From contig JAFXIC010000029.1 of the NCBI GenBank assembly GCA_017533485.1, positions 1-41,248 of the forward strand: 41,248 bases of DNA. Direction: 5' to 3'. Position 1 is the stretch's first letter, and each line of letters opens with the position of its first letter. The notes beneath the pieces are model-generated. The model saw only the letters and a program-made list of their open reading frames with translations, was not told the DNA's origin and did not search any database. Positions 16,896-25,455 of this stretch are shown here, in pieces. The position numbers and the translations under genes are program-made. Origin of the DNA: Oscillospiraceae bacterium (GTDB taxonomy: Bacteria > Bacillota > Clostridia > Oscillospirales > Ruminococcaceae).

Positions 16896-17267
16896 ATGAA
16901 AAAAGCCATTACAAACCTGCTGAAAGCCTTACTCATCGTCTTTGTACTGATCGCCGGATATCTCGGGTTCGAGGTCTATGATTATACCAGCAAAGCACCA
17001 AAGCTCTATCCAAAAGAAAACCTGCGATTCCAATGCGGCGAGACAATCACTGCCGCGGATATCGCAAGTCTCGAATCTGTACAGTCATACAAAATGTATG
17101 CAGTCTGGGATGACGGTGCACGCGATGAAATCACTGTTTCCGATGACGCATCCGCAATTACTGTCGGAGAAAAAACCGGTAGACTGACGATTACAATCAG
17201 CGCAACCGGATATGTCTCGGAGCATCGTGCTGTCGATATTCCTGTTTTCATCGAACCAAAGGAGTAA
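16896..17267 (+). CDS. Small exported, membrane-anchored protein
   Basis: The 123-residue protein has an N-terminal membrane anchor (residues 10-27, LKALLIVFVLIAGYLGF) followed by a soluble extracytoplasmic domain. That part is rich in short beta strands (VQSYKMYAVWDDGARDEITV, then GRLTITISATGYVSEHRAV), which suggests a small Ig-like or bacterial surface fold. I do not recognise a family. GAAAGGAG precedes the ATG. It lies between two polytopic membrane proteins in the same operon and may interact with either. Confidence 0.75.
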   Translation: MKKAITNLLKALLIVFVLIAGYLGFEVYDYTSKAPKLYPKENLRFQCGETITAADIASLESVQSYKMYAVWDDGARDEITVSDDASAITVGEKTGRLTITISATGYVSEHRAVDIPVFIEPKE

Positions 17268-17270
17268 GCT

Positions 17271-17696
17271 ATGAAAGCGTCGTATTCGCCGGCTCGTATC
17301 CGGATCAGCATGGGACTTGCTGCCTGTATACTATTCGGAATCGAAATCACAATTGCGCTGACCCATCACGGAGACTGGATCCGCAATTCGCTGGGTGATA
17401 TCTTAGTCATGCCGCTGCTGTACAGTATTGCACGCTGTATGACACCAAGGAAGCCACAGTATGGCTGGATGCTGCCGCTGGGACTGCTCGTGTTCAGCTT
17501 TTTCGTCGAGGGGCTTCAGGGAATCCGGATTGCGGACATCCTGAATATCACAAATCCGATTCTTCGGACGATTATCGGCACGACTTTTGTTCCGACAGAT
17601 TTTCTCTATTATACAATCGGGATTTTACCAACATTCATTCCCGAATATTTCCTGCGCAAAAAAAGACAGTGTGAAATTGTATCTCCGATGGAATGA
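17271..17696 (+). CDS. DUF2809-type membrane protein
   Basis: The 141-residue protein has about four membrane helices (roughly 12-30, 40-57, 66-84 and 110-130). It contains the DUF2809-like segments RNSLGDILVMPLLYSIAR, FFVEGLQGIRI and FVPTDFLYYTIGI. The family has no known biochemical role. It starts 3 bases after the preceding stop, with AAAGGAG in the end of the upstream gene. It is the last gene of the operon; repeat DNA follows 14 bases later. Confidence 0.75.
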   Translation: MKASYSPARIRISMGLAACILFGIEITIALTHHGDWIRNSLGDILVMPLLYSIARCMTPRKPQYGWMLPLGLLVFSFFVEGLQGIRIADILNITNPILRTIIGTTFVPTDFLYYTIGILPTFIPEYFLRKKRQCEIVSPME

Positions 17697-17710
17697 TTGA
17701 TTATTGATTA

Positions 17711-17926
17711 TGGGGCGCTGCCCCAAACCCCGCCAAAGGGATACTATCCCTTTGGAATCCCATTTTCGGAAAATGGTAGCATAGCAGACTTTATAGCCAA
17801 TAGAGGGGGATGGGTAACGGAAAGGGGTTTGAAAGGGGAAAACCAAAAGAATACAGAAAAAAAACCGTAAGCGTATGCCAATAAAGGGGAAAGGTAAGGG
17901 AAAGGGGTCCTCCCCTTTCCCTTTTC
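17711..17926. repeat. Composite dispersed repeat, full copy
   Basis: The stretch begins with a GC hairpin (TGGGGC/GCCCCA), then a 9-bp hairpin (CCAAAGGGA/TCCCTTTGG). Bases 17711-17766 are identical to 41081-41136. A third small hairpin (CATTTTC/GAAAATG) follows, then the 23-base module 17805-17827, which is identical at 261 and 41183. A 12-bp hairpin closes it. It contains no gene. Confidence 0.85.
17896..17923. terminator. Two-way hairpin between convergent genes
   Basis: A perfect 12-bp stem (17896-17907 with 17912-17923, loop TCCT) lies between the ends of the DUF2809 gene and the sensor kinase gene. It could end transcription from both sides. It is formed of purine- and pyrimidine-rich tracts that belong to the repeat. 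Confidence 0.55.
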
Positions 17927-17927
17927 C

Positions 17928-19358
17928 TCAAGAAAGAATATCATCCTTATGAATCTCAAACCAGAACGTCGATCCGATGCCTAACGTACTGTCTACCCCA
18001 AACGCATAATCATGCAGACGAAGAATCGCTTTCACGATCGAAAGCCCAAGTCCCGTCCCCACAACTTCACGCTTATAATTCTCGCTCCGGTAATATTTAT
18101 CAAATATCTTCGAAACCGTTTCCTGATCCATGCCCTGACCTTCATCACAGACCGAAATCCGGATCCCGTCCGAAACCTTCTCCTGCTTTACAAGAATCCG
18201 CTTACTCTCCACAGAATAATTCATCGCGTTGTTAATCAGATTGCAGATCACCTGTTCAATTTTTCCTGCGTCACAGTTCACGCGTGTACTTCCATCCGTT
18301 TCGAGCACAAAGGTATATCCCGATACGCCGCTCAATCCGCGGTATCGTTCAATAATATCCGTAAGCTTCTGTTCGATATCAAATTCCGATCGGTTTAAGC
18401 TCAGCTTTCCGTTTTCAAGCTTCGAGAGATCCAGAATATCGTTTACCAGCAGCGTCAGCCGATCTGTTTCTTCGATAATAACCTGTAAATGTTCGGCACG
18501 CTTCACAGGATTATCTCCCGAAAGATCCCGGATCATCTCTGCATATGCTTTCAGCATCGTCAGCGGTGTTCTCAGGTCATGCGATGCATTCGCCACAAGA
18601 TCACGCTGCATCATATCAATCCGATTGATTTCCCGGCTCGCATAGGTCAGTGTCTGTGCGAGCTGTTCCGCTTCCGCATATCCGCCGCCCTGGAATACGA
18701 TATCATACCGTCCGTGTGCGAGCTGTTCGGCATCCTTTGTGACCTGGACAATCGGACGGGAGAGTATTTTCGATACGACAAGTGAAATCAACACGGCGAA
18801 TACCATCAGCAGCAGACAGACAATCAGAAGCTGACGTTTCAAGATGCTGACGGTCGAATAGACAGGTGCGAGGGGGGTGTTCAGCAGCAGATACGCTTTC
18901 GGATGGTCTGCGTCCCCGATCACACTCGCATAGATCAGAATATCGACATTCGCTTTCTCGTTGAAATATTTATAACAGATTTCTCCGCTCTCGCTGGATT
19001 TCACCTGACGGATAATCCGGAGCGATTCATTCTCCAGACCATGCAGCACACAGTTGATGCCCATAATATCCTTCGAATAAAGCTTACGATTGATATTCAC
19101 CGCGTCATATATCACAATGCACATCTCATTATCGGTTGCAAGCTTCGAGAATTCTGCCTCGTACCCATCCTTTTCATAGTGTAATTTCATATCATCCGCA
19201 AGCGATATGATATCGGAGGTTTTGGTACGGACATAGAAGCTTTGGAGAAAGAGAATCTCGAATACCCAGAGCAGCACGAATACAATCAACACAAACAGCA
19301 TGAACCAGCACCAGATATGCGCACTGATGGTCAGCCGTTTTCCAAGCTTATGCTTCAA
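17928..19358 (-). CDS. Membrane sensor histidine kinase
   Basis: This is the kinase of a two-component system. The 476-residue protein has membrane helices at about 15-37 and 175-197 flanking an external sensor domain of about 135 residues. A HAMP linker follows (about 196-248), then the phospho-acceptor H260 in NASHDLRTPLTML and an ATPase domain with N-box NLINNAMNYS, G1 DEGQGM and G2 GTGLGLSIVKAI. It starts at a TTG (19358) that overlaps the end of the response regulator gene by 11 bases, so it is translationally coupled. The stimulus is not evident; the external domain has no motif I recognise. Confidence 0.92.
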   Translation of the reverse strand: MKHKLGKRLTISAHIWCWFMLFVLIVFVLLWVFEILFLQSFYVRTKTSDIISLADDMKLHYEKDGYEAEFSKLATDNEMCIVIYDAVNINRKLYSKDIMGINCVLHGLENESLRIIRQVKSSESGEICYKYFNEKANVDILIYASVIGDADHPKAYLLLNTPLAPVYSTVSILKRQLLIVCLLLMVFAVLISLVVSKILSRPIVQVTKDAEQLAHGRYDIVFQGGGYAEAEQLAQTLTYASREINRIDMMQRDLVANASHDLRTPLTMLKAYAEMIRDLSGDNPVKRAEHLQVIIEETDRLTLLVNDILDLSKLENGKLSLNRSEFDIEQKLTDIIERYRGLSGVSGYTFVLETDGSTRVNCDAGKIEQVICNLINNAMNYSVESKRILVKQEKVSDGIRISVCDEGQGMDQETVSKIFDKYYRSENYKREVVGTGLGLSIVKAILRLHDYAFGVDSTLGIGSTFWFEIHKDDILS

Positions 19359-20016
19359 ATTTATATCCCATCCCTCTCAAGGTCACGATAAATTTCCGGT
19401 ATTCTCCGAGACTGTTGCGAAGCATCTTGATATGGGTATCCACCGTCCGGTCATCTCCGAAAAAGTCATAGCCCCAGACTTCTTCGAGAAGCTTATCTCT
19501 TGTCATCGCAAGATTCTGGTTCCGGACGAGGTAGAATAAGAGGTCATATTCCTTCGGCGTCATATTCGCTTTCTTTCCGTCTACATAAACCTCTCTTCCC
19601 GCCATATCAATCTCCAGCCCTTCGAAACAGAGTCTCTGGGGGAGCTGCGGCTGGGACTGCTGGCTCCGCGCAGAAACCGCCTTGACGCGTGCCATCAGCT
19701 CCTTCGGGGAGAACGGCTTTACAACATAGTCATCAATCCCCAGCTCAAATCCGAACAGCTTATCATATTCTTCGCCGCGTGCCGAGAGCATAATAATCGG
19801 GATTGTTTTTGTTTTCCGGATTTCCTTGCAGGCCGAAAATCCATCCAGCCGCGGCATCATGATATCCATAATAATCAGGTCATAGTCGAACGCTTTCGCT
19901 TTCATGACCGCTTCCATGCCGTCGGATGCCTCGTCAACGGTATAGCCCTCGAATTCTGCATATTCTCTGACGACACGTCGGATATTCGCCTCATCATCCA
20001 CAATCAGTATTTTCAT
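19348..20016 (-). CDS. OmpR-family response regulator
   Basis: This is the DNA-binding partner of the kinase encoded immediately downstream. The 222-residue protein has a receiver domain (1-118) with D7/D8, the phosphorylation site D51 in LIIMDIMMP, T/S at MLSARG, and K103-type VKPFSP. A winged-helix domain follows (about 128-222, ending RTVDTHIKMLRNSLGEY and GMGYKFEA). I start it at the ATG at 20016 (MKILIVDDE); the frame extends to 20070 without support. An 11-base-periodic direct repeat upstream is a likely self-binding site. Confidence 0.93.
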   Translation of the reverse strand: MKILIVDDEANIRRVVREYAEFEGYTVDEASDGMEAVMKAKAFDYDLIIMDIMMPRLDGFSACKEIRKTKTIPIIMLSARGEEYDKLFGFELGIDDYVVKPFSPKELMARVKAVSARSQQSQPQLPQRLCFEGLEIDMAGREVYVDGKKANMTPKEYDLLFYLVRNQNLAMTRDKLLEEVWGYDFFGDDRTVDTHIKMLRNSLGEYRKFIVTLRGMGYKFEA

Positions 20017-20112
20017 GTATAAACGCCCGTCCTTTCCTGCTGTATCAAAACAGCCCATAGCTTGTGTCATGGTTTCGACAGCAGATGCTGTCTTTTCCTC
20101 GGATACTCTTTC

Positions 20113-20156
20113 AGTATAACAGAAAGATGTGAAAGTTTCGTGAAATATTTCGCAAA
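20113..20156 (-). promoter_or_regulatory. Likely promoter and OmpR-type binding site of the two-component operon
   Basis: On the minus strand TATACT (20113-20118) is a plausible -10. Upstream are TTTCAC (20129-20134) and TTTCAC (20140-20145), with TTTGCG (20151-20156) as a weaker third copy. All are spaced 11 bases, the period at which OmpR/PhoB-type dimers bind. The repeats occupy the -35 position, where no consensus hexamer is seen. A perfect 7-bp inverted repeat (20077-20083 with 20086-20092) lies just downstream of the expected start. Confidence 0.5.
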
Positions 20157-20182
20157 CTTATTGTTGGATTTACAAAAATTCA

Positions 20183-20211
20183 TTGACAATCCGTTTAAAA
20201 TATGGTATAAT
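20183..20211 (+). promoter_or_regulatory. Promoter of the GGDEF-EAL gene
   Basis: TTGACA (20183-20188) and TATAAT (20206-20211) are 17 bases apart, with TGG before the -10 (extended element). It is divergent from the two-component promoter at 20113. Confidence 0.88.
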
Positions 20212-20251
20212 AATGACAGTATCTTATTTTACGGAAAGGATTGGGCTCGTT

Positions 20252-22540
20252 ATGAAAAAGTCATGGGTCTACGCTATCGTTTCAGTCTTTGTTTTTGCCA
20301 CAGCCTACCTGATGGTATTCGCCTTCTGGCATCGTACCAATACCGAGCTGCTATTCCTGATATTAAGCATATATGCGCTCGTTTCCGTTTCCATCTCCTT
20401 CCTCTCCGTCTACCTCTGGAATCGGACGAAACAGCGTGCAAAGGCTGCGTCAAACCGCCGGCTCCACCGCTTTCTCACCCATCTCTCTACCCCCGCAATG
20501 CTCTGGGACGACGGGATGAACCATATCCTCATCAACGACCGTCTCCGTAAAATCATCGGAACAGACGCGGAAAATGAAGAAACCCCCGACCCGAATCTCC
20601 TCCTTCCCCTGCTGTTCAATAAAGAGGAATTCAACGAAGATGCGCTCAAAGAAATCGTCAGCTCGAATCAGAAGGAATATTCCTTTATGACCGAGAACGG
20701 TGTGCGCCATGACATGATCTGGAATACCTCTGTGGTAGAAACGGATGACAAAGGAATCTCGAAATTCATTTCCATCGGAACCGATCTTGCGGAAATCCGC
20801 GCAATGGAATCCGAACTGAAATATTATACGAAGAAGCTTGCCGCATCCGAGGGAAAACACGCGCTCAGTATGGAGCTTACCGAAATCGGAATCCTCCTCG
20901 GCGAACAGGGCAGCCGCCTCATCTTTCCCTCCAAAGAGCTTCAGAAAATGCTCGGACTTTCGGGCGACGCCGTCCGGATCGAGGAGCTGCGAAGCCATAT
21001 CTATCCGGAGGACTGTGAGGCATTCGACCGCCATATCCTGACGATGCGCCACCGGATGCACGAATATCTCAACGAAATCCATACCATGGAACTCCGGCTT
21101 TACAGTGCGGACGGCCAGCTCCGCTGGTATTCCTACCGCTTTAAGGCAACCCGTATGACAGACAGCGGAAAGCTTGTTGTCGGCGGCGCAATCCTCGACC
21201 AGACCACCGAAAAGGAAAAGGATGCCGAAATCGAACGGATCGCCTATATGGACAGCGTCACCGAAGGCCCGAACCGCAACCGCCTCATGCAGGTCGGCAG
21301 AGAACACTATCAAGAAACCGAACATTCTGATGCACAATACTGGGTCATCGCCCTCGATATCGACAAATTCCACCTCATCAATGATACCTGCGGCTACGAC
21401 AGCGGAAACGAGCTGCTCCGCCATTTCTTCCATGTCATCATGAATACGATCGGTGCCGAGAGCTTTGCCGCACGAATCTCCGGTGATAATTTCGCGCTCA
21501 TCGTCCCCTGTACCGAGGATGATAATTTCCCCCAGCAGCTTCTTGCAGATATTCAGACCGGATTCGGAAAGGTGATGGAGGGAACCTTCGCCAACAGCTC
21601 ACTGACCTGTTCCGCAGGCTATGCAAAAATGCCGCAGGACGGAAAATCCTTCGAGGAAGTCCTCGAACACGCTGAATTCGCACTCTCTGTCACACGCCCC
21701 GAACGAAGCTGCATCAATCCCTATACCCATAAAATGCACGACACTATCATCCATGAAAATGATATCGAAATGCGGCTCACCGATGCCGTCAGACAGCAAA
21801 GCTTCGTCCTCTTCTATCAGCCCAAAATCTCCCTCAAGGATGGAAGCGTCATCGGCCTCGAAGCACTCGTCCGCTGGAAACAGCCCGACGGTTCTCTGCT
21901 GATGCCCGGCGACTTCATCCCGATTGCGGAAAAATCTCTCCTCATTACGGAAATTACACGCTTTGTACTGCATGAATCCTGCCGCCAGCTAAAAGAATGG
22001 CAGGCACTCGGACTCCCGAAGCTTGTAGTCTCGATCAATGTCAGCAGCACCGATTTCTATCAGAATAATCTCCATGCACTCGTGACGCAGGCGCTCGATA
22101 CCCATCAGATTGAACCCTGCTGTCTGGAGATCGAGCTGACCGAAACCCTCGCGCTGAAGGATATTGATGTTTCGATCGCACAAATGGAGCAGATTCGTGC
22201 TTCCGGTATCCAGCTCGCGATGGATGATTTCGGTACGGGCTACTCCTCCCTCGGCTATATCCAGCAGCTCCCGTTTACGATGCTGAAGCTCGACCGCCAG
22301 TTCGTCAGCAATATGACGGATGATCCGGTCGTACAGGAAATCCTTTCCTCGATCGTCCGGATTGCAAAAGCGAAACACGTCGAAACGATTGCGGAGGGCG
22401 TCGAAACCGCCGAACAGGCAAAACAACTCCGGTTATGCGGATGTGAATACGGTCAGGGCTACCTCTACGGAAAACCCATGCCGGCAGACCAGATCGAAAC
22501 CTTTATCCGTGATAATCTCGTTCATAAAAAAGTCTACTGA
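20252..22540 (+). CDS. Membrane PAS-like/GGDEF/EAL cyclic di-GMP protein
   Basis: The 762-residue protein has two N-terminal membrane helices (about 5-27 and 33-55) and a cytoplasmic sensory region of about 240 residues with two PAS-like segments. A GGDEF domain (about 325-490) and an EAL domain (about 510-755) follow. The GGDEF site reads SGDNF (410-414), so cyclase activity is unlikely. The EAL domain keeps EAL (537-539), the ELTET glutamate and DDFGTGYSSL, so it should hydrolyse cyclic di-GMP. By analogy the dead GGDEF may bind GTP and tune the EAL. The ATG at 20252 is set by GGAAAGGA. It is a single-gene unit with a strong promoter and a strong hairpin after it. Confidence 0.92.
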   Translation: MKKSWVYAIVSVFVFATAYLMVFAFWHRTNTELLFLILSIYALVSVSISFLSVYLWNRTKQRAKAASNRRLHRFLTHLSTPAMLWDDGMNHILINDRLRKIIGTDAENEETPDPNLLLPLLFNKEEFNEDALKEIVSSNQKEYSFMTENGVRHDMIWNTSVVETDDKGISKFISIGTDLAEIRAMESELKYYTKKLAASEGKHALSMELTEIGILLGEQGSRLIFPSKELQKMLGLSGDAVRIEELRSHIYPEDCEAFDRHILTMRHRMHEYLNEIHTMELRLYSADGQLRWYSYRFKATRMTDSGKLVVGGAILDQTTEKEKDAEIERIAYMDSVTEGPNRNRLMQVGREHYQETEHSDAQYWVIALDIDKFHLINDTCGYDSGNELLRHFFHVIMNTIGAESFAARISGDNFALIVPCTEDDNFPQQLLADIQTGFGKVMEGTFANSSLTCSAGYAKMPQDGKSFEEVLEHAEFALSVTRPERSCINPYTHKMHDTIIHENDIEMRLTDAVRQQSFVLFYQPKISLKDGSVIGLEALVRWKQPDGSLLMPGDFIPIAEKSLLITEITRFVLHESCRQLKEWQALGLPKLVVSINVSSTDFYQNNLHALVTQALDTHQIEPCCLEIELTETLALKDIDVSIAQMEQIRASGIQLAMDDFGTGYSSLGYIQQLPFTMLKLDRQFVSNMTDDPVVQEILSSIVRIAKAKHVETIAEGVETAEQAKQLRLCGCEYGQGYLYGKPMPADQIETFIRDNLVHKKVY

Positions 22541-22572
22541 ATCAAAATCCCCCTATCCCCAAAAATATGATA

Positions 22573-22613
22573 CACAAAGCACCTGCGGTTTCTTCTGCCG
22601 CAGGTGCTTTGTG
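22573..22613 (+). terminator. Strong hairpin after the GGDEF-EAL gene
   Basis: A perfect 16-bp stem (22573-22588 with 22598-22613) encloses a 9-base loop. There is no real T-run outside the stem, so it may act as a terminator with low efficiency or protect the 3' end. Confidence 0.6.
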
Positions 22614-22663
22614 CCGGTATGCCCTCCCTGAAAAAAACGGATGAAAAAAATATTGCGAAATGA

Positions 22664-22692
22664 TTGCAATATGATATGGATTATGCTATAAT
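22664..22692 (+). promoter_or_regulatory. Promoter of the GNAT operon
   Basis: TTGCAA (22664-22669) and TATAAT (22687-22692) are 17 bases apart. Confidence 0.8.
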
Positions 22693-22733
22693 GATTTTGT
22701 ATTGTGTCACCTGAAACTACGGAGGAATTTCCT

Positions 22734-23237
22734 ATGCAGACAGCCTATCTTGTCCGTCCGGCAGAAGCTTCCGATATCCCGGAACTTTCTGCACTCCGCA
22801 TCGCCTACCTCAAAGAGGAATTTCAAAATACAGATGTTCCGGAATCCGATTGGGGCGCGATTGCCGCACAGCTCCCCGATTATTTCCGCACCCATCTCGG
22901 CATCGACTGTTTCCCCTTTGTCGCAGAAGCTCCGGATGATGACCGGACGCTGATCGCGCTCGTCATTCTCTGCACCTCGGAAAAGCCTGCAAACCTGAGC
23001 TTTCCGAACGGAAAAAGCGGTGTTGTCCTCTCGGTCTATACCAAACCCGAATACCGCGGCATGGGCTGTGCAACAAAACTCATGCAGGCACTTCTCCAAA
23101 AGGCAGAATCGCTGGGGCTTGATATCGTAAACCTCTCCGCCAGCGACATGGGAAAACCCATCTACGAAAAACTCGGCTTTGTCCGCTCGCATTCAAAATT
23201 CACCGAAATGGAATATATCATTTCCCATCCGGACTGA
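22734..23237 (+). CDS. GNAT-family N-acetyltransferase
   Basis: The 167-residue protein has the GNAT fold pattern: start LVRPAEASDIPELSALR, a central strand GVVLSVYTKPEYRGMGCATKLM that holds the acetyl-CoA pyrophosphate loop (R/Q-x-x-G-x-G/A, here RGMGCA), and a final GKPIYEKLGF segment. The acceptor cannot be read from the sequence; members of this group acetylate small amines or protein termini. GGAGG (22722-22726) sets the ATG at 22734. It is the first gene of a run of short-spaced genes (tautomerase, mreB, rsmA) that seem functionally unrelated. Confidence 0.88.
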   Translation: MQTAYLVRPAEASDIPELSALRIAYLKEEFQNTDVPESDWGAIAAQLPDYFRTHLGIDCFPFVAEAPDDDRTLIALVILCTSEKPANLSFPNGKSGVVLSVYTKPEYRGMGCATKLMQALLQKAESLGLDIVNLSASDMGKPIYEKLGFVRSHSKFTEMEYIISHPD

Positions 23238-23264
23238 ATCCACGCAGCATCGGAGGTATTGACT

Positions 23265-23495
23265 ATGCCGCATATCGAAATCAAATGTTATCCGGGACGA
23301 ACCGACGCACAGAAAACTGCGCTCGCCCGTAAAATTACCGAAGATATCAAGGAAATCTTCGGCTCTCCCGAAAGCTCCGTATCTGTTGCAATTACGGATA
23401 TTCCACGCGAAAACTGGAAAACCGAAGTCTGGGATACCGAAATCGCACCGCATATGGATACGCTCTATAAAAAACCCGAATACAGCTGTGACTGA
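23265..23495 (+). CDS. 4-oxalocrotonate tautomerase-family protein
   Basis: The 76-residue protein begins MPHIEIKCYPG. After removal of the initiator Met, the Pro at position 1 would be the catalytic base of the tautomerase superfamily. The length and the beta-alpha-beta pattern fit the small, hexamer-forming members. The natural substrate is unknown in most such organisms. I chose the ATG at 23265 (CGGAGG 9 bases upstream) because the alternative TTG at 23259 would bury the essential Pro. Confidence 0.88.
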   Translation: MPHIEIKCYPGRTDAQKTALARKITEDIKEIFGSPESSVSVAITDIPRENWKTEVWDTEIAPHMDTLYKKPEYSCD

Positions 23496-23522
23496 TACAG
23501 CACGAAAGGATAGATCGAACGC

Positions 23523-24536
23523 ATGGACATCGGAATCGACCTTGGTACGGCGAATATCGTCATCACCATGAATAATAAGGGCGTCATGCTGGACGAACCG
23601 TCCGTCATCGCCTTCAACAAACGCACCGAACGTGTGGTGGCTGTCGGCACAGAGGCATATAAAATGGAGGGGCGTGCACCGGAGCATATCGCGGTCGTCC
23701 ATCCGCTTCAGGACGGCGTGATTTCGGACGATATCCTCACCCAGGCGCTGATTCGTGAGCTGATTTACGCGGTCGCGGGCCACCCCATTATCAAACCGCG
23801 CATCATTATCTGTGTACCGTCGCTCATCACCGAGGTGGAAAAACGTGCCATCCTCGACGCCGCGATGAGTACCGGCTCCCGTAAGGTGCATCTCATTCAG
23901 GAACCCCTCGCCGCACTCCTCGGCGCCGGCATTAACATCAGTAAGGCAAACGGACATATGGTCGTCGATATCGGCGGCGGTACCACCGATGTCGCAATCG
24001 TTTCGATGAACGGAATCGTCACCGCCCGCTCTGTAAAAATCGCCGGAAACCATTTCGACCGCTCGATTATCCGTTATGTCCGGAATAAATATCAGATTCT
24101 CCTCGGTACAAAATCTGCGGAGGAAGTCAAGAAATCCCTCTGTAACCTCTATGATCCGAGCGAGGATGTCATGCAGACCGTAAAGGGCAGAAATATTTCC
24201 CGCGGACTTCCGGATCAGTGCGATCTCAGTGAGGTGGAACTCTATGAAGCACTCGAAGCAGATATCCATACCATTACCGAGCTGATCCGCCGTGTCCTCG
24301 AAGAAACACCGCCGGAGCTTGTCGGGGATATCTATCAGAACGGAATTCTGCTGACCGGCGGCGGCGCACTCCTCGGCGGACTCGAATCCTACCTCACCCG
24401 TACCCTCAGCGTTTCCTGTCATGTCGCAAAGGATCCGATTACCTGTGTCGCACGCGGTACGGCAAAAGCCTTCCAGCGCAGAGATGTCCTTCTCGACGGC
24501 TTCGAACGCATCGACGGCTACCAGCAGGAAATGTAA
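23523..24536 (+). CDS. mreB: MreB/Mbl actin-like protein
   Basis: MreB forms membrane-bound filaments that guide cell-wall synthesis and rod shape. The 337-residue protein has the actin-type ATPase signature: phosphate-1 DIGIDLGTANIV, connect-1 IIICVPSLITEVEKRAI, phosphate-2 VVDIGGGTTDVAIVS and adenosine motif LLTGGGALLGGL. It is normal in length. There is no mreC or mreD beside it, so it is likely a paralog such as Mbl rather than the main MreB of an mreBCD operon. AAAGGA lies upstream of the ATG. Confidence 0.92.
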   Translation: MDIGIDLGTANIVITMNNKGVMLDEPSVIAFNKRTERVVAVGTEAYKMEGRAPEHIAVVHPLQDGVISDDILTQALIRELIYAVAGHPIIKPRIIICVPSLITEVEKRAILDAAMSTGSRKVHLIQEPLAALLGAGINISKANGHMVVDIGGGTTDVAIVSMNGIVTARSVKIAGNHFDRSIIRYVRNKYQILLGTKSAEEVKKSLCNLYDPSEDVMQTVKGRNISRGLPDQCDLSEVELYEALEADIHTITELIRRVLEETPPELVGDIYQNGILLTGGGALLGGLESYLTRTLSVSCHVAKDPITCVARGTAKAFQRRDVLLDGFERIDGYQQEM

Positions 24537-24552
24537 TCATCAGGAGAATATC

Positions 24553-25410
24553 ATGATCAATTTAACCGATATGCAGACCGTCCGCGGGCTTGCGAAAAAA
24601 CATAACTTCTCGTTTTCGAAAGGTCTCGGTCAGAATTTTCTGATTGATGAAACGGTCTGTCCGGCAATCGCAGAATATGGAATCCCGTCAGCAGAATGCG
24701 GGGTTTTAGAAGTCGGCGCCGGCTTCGGCGTCCTCACCCAGCAGCTTGCACTCCATGCAGGACAGGTCGTAACCGTTGAGCTGGACAAGCGCCTTGCGCC
24801 CGTCCTCGAAGAAACACTCGCCGGTTTTGATAATACCGAGATCGTCTGGCAGGATATCACAAAACTCGATATCAAAGCCTTTCTGCATGAAAAATTCGGA
24901 GAAAGAGAAGTCGCGTTCTGTGCGAATCTCCCGTATTATATCACCTCCCCGATTCTGATGCAGCTCCTCGAATCGGGCGCGAAATTTACCGCAATCACCG
25001 TCATGGTACAGAAAGAAGCTGCCGACAGACTCTGTGCGGAAATCGGAAGCCGTGCCGCAGGTGCGGTGACTGCCGCCGTCGGACTCCGCGGAACCGCAGA
25101 GCTTTTATTCGATGTCCCCCGCACTTCCTTCTATCCGGCACCGAATGTCGATTCGGCTGTGATCCGTATTACACCCTATGACACACCGATTTGCAGCGAC
25201 GAGCTCCTCGCTTTTACACTCAAAACCGTGAAGGCAGGCTTTGGACAGCGCAGAAAAACTGCGGTCAACGCCCTTTCCGCCGGCATGGGATTTTCAAAAG
25301 ATGCCGTGATACAAGCACTGGCTGACTGTGGACTCGCGGCGACCGCCCGCTTTGAACAGCTCGACCGCGATACAGTCCTGCGGCTTGCCGAAACGCTAAA
25401 AAACATCTGA
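24553..25410 (+). CDS. rsmA: 16S rRNA dimethyladenosine transferase RsmA
   Basis: RsmA (KsgA) dimethylates A1518 and A1519 near the 3' end of 16S rRNA during small-subunit maturation, using SAM. The 285-residue protein has the SAM loop EVGAGFGVLT (53-62), the acidic VTVELDKRL, the catalytic NLPYYI (125-130) and a C-terminal helical domain with GFGQRRKTAVNAL. It starts with the family-typical N-terminus ending GLGQNFLID. CAGGAG precedes the ATG at 24553, which lies 16 bases after the mreB stop. Confidence 0.96.
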   Translation: MINLTDMQTVRGLAKKHNFSFSKGLGQNFLIDETVCPAIAEYGIPSAECGVLEVGAGFGVLTQQLALHAGQVVTVELDKRLAPVLEETLAGFDNTEIVWQDITKLDIKAFLHEKFGEREVAFCANLPYYITSPILMQLLESGAKFTAITVMVQKEAADRLCAEIGSRAAGAVTAAVGLRGTAELLFDVPRTSFYPAPNVDSAVIRITPYDTPICSDELLAFTLKTVKAGFGQRRKTAVNALSAGMGFSKDAVIQALADCGLAATARFEQLDRDTVLRLAETLKNI

Positions 25411-25455
25411 ATTTACGTATTTCCGTCTATTCCATATTATAAGGAGGGTATCATC

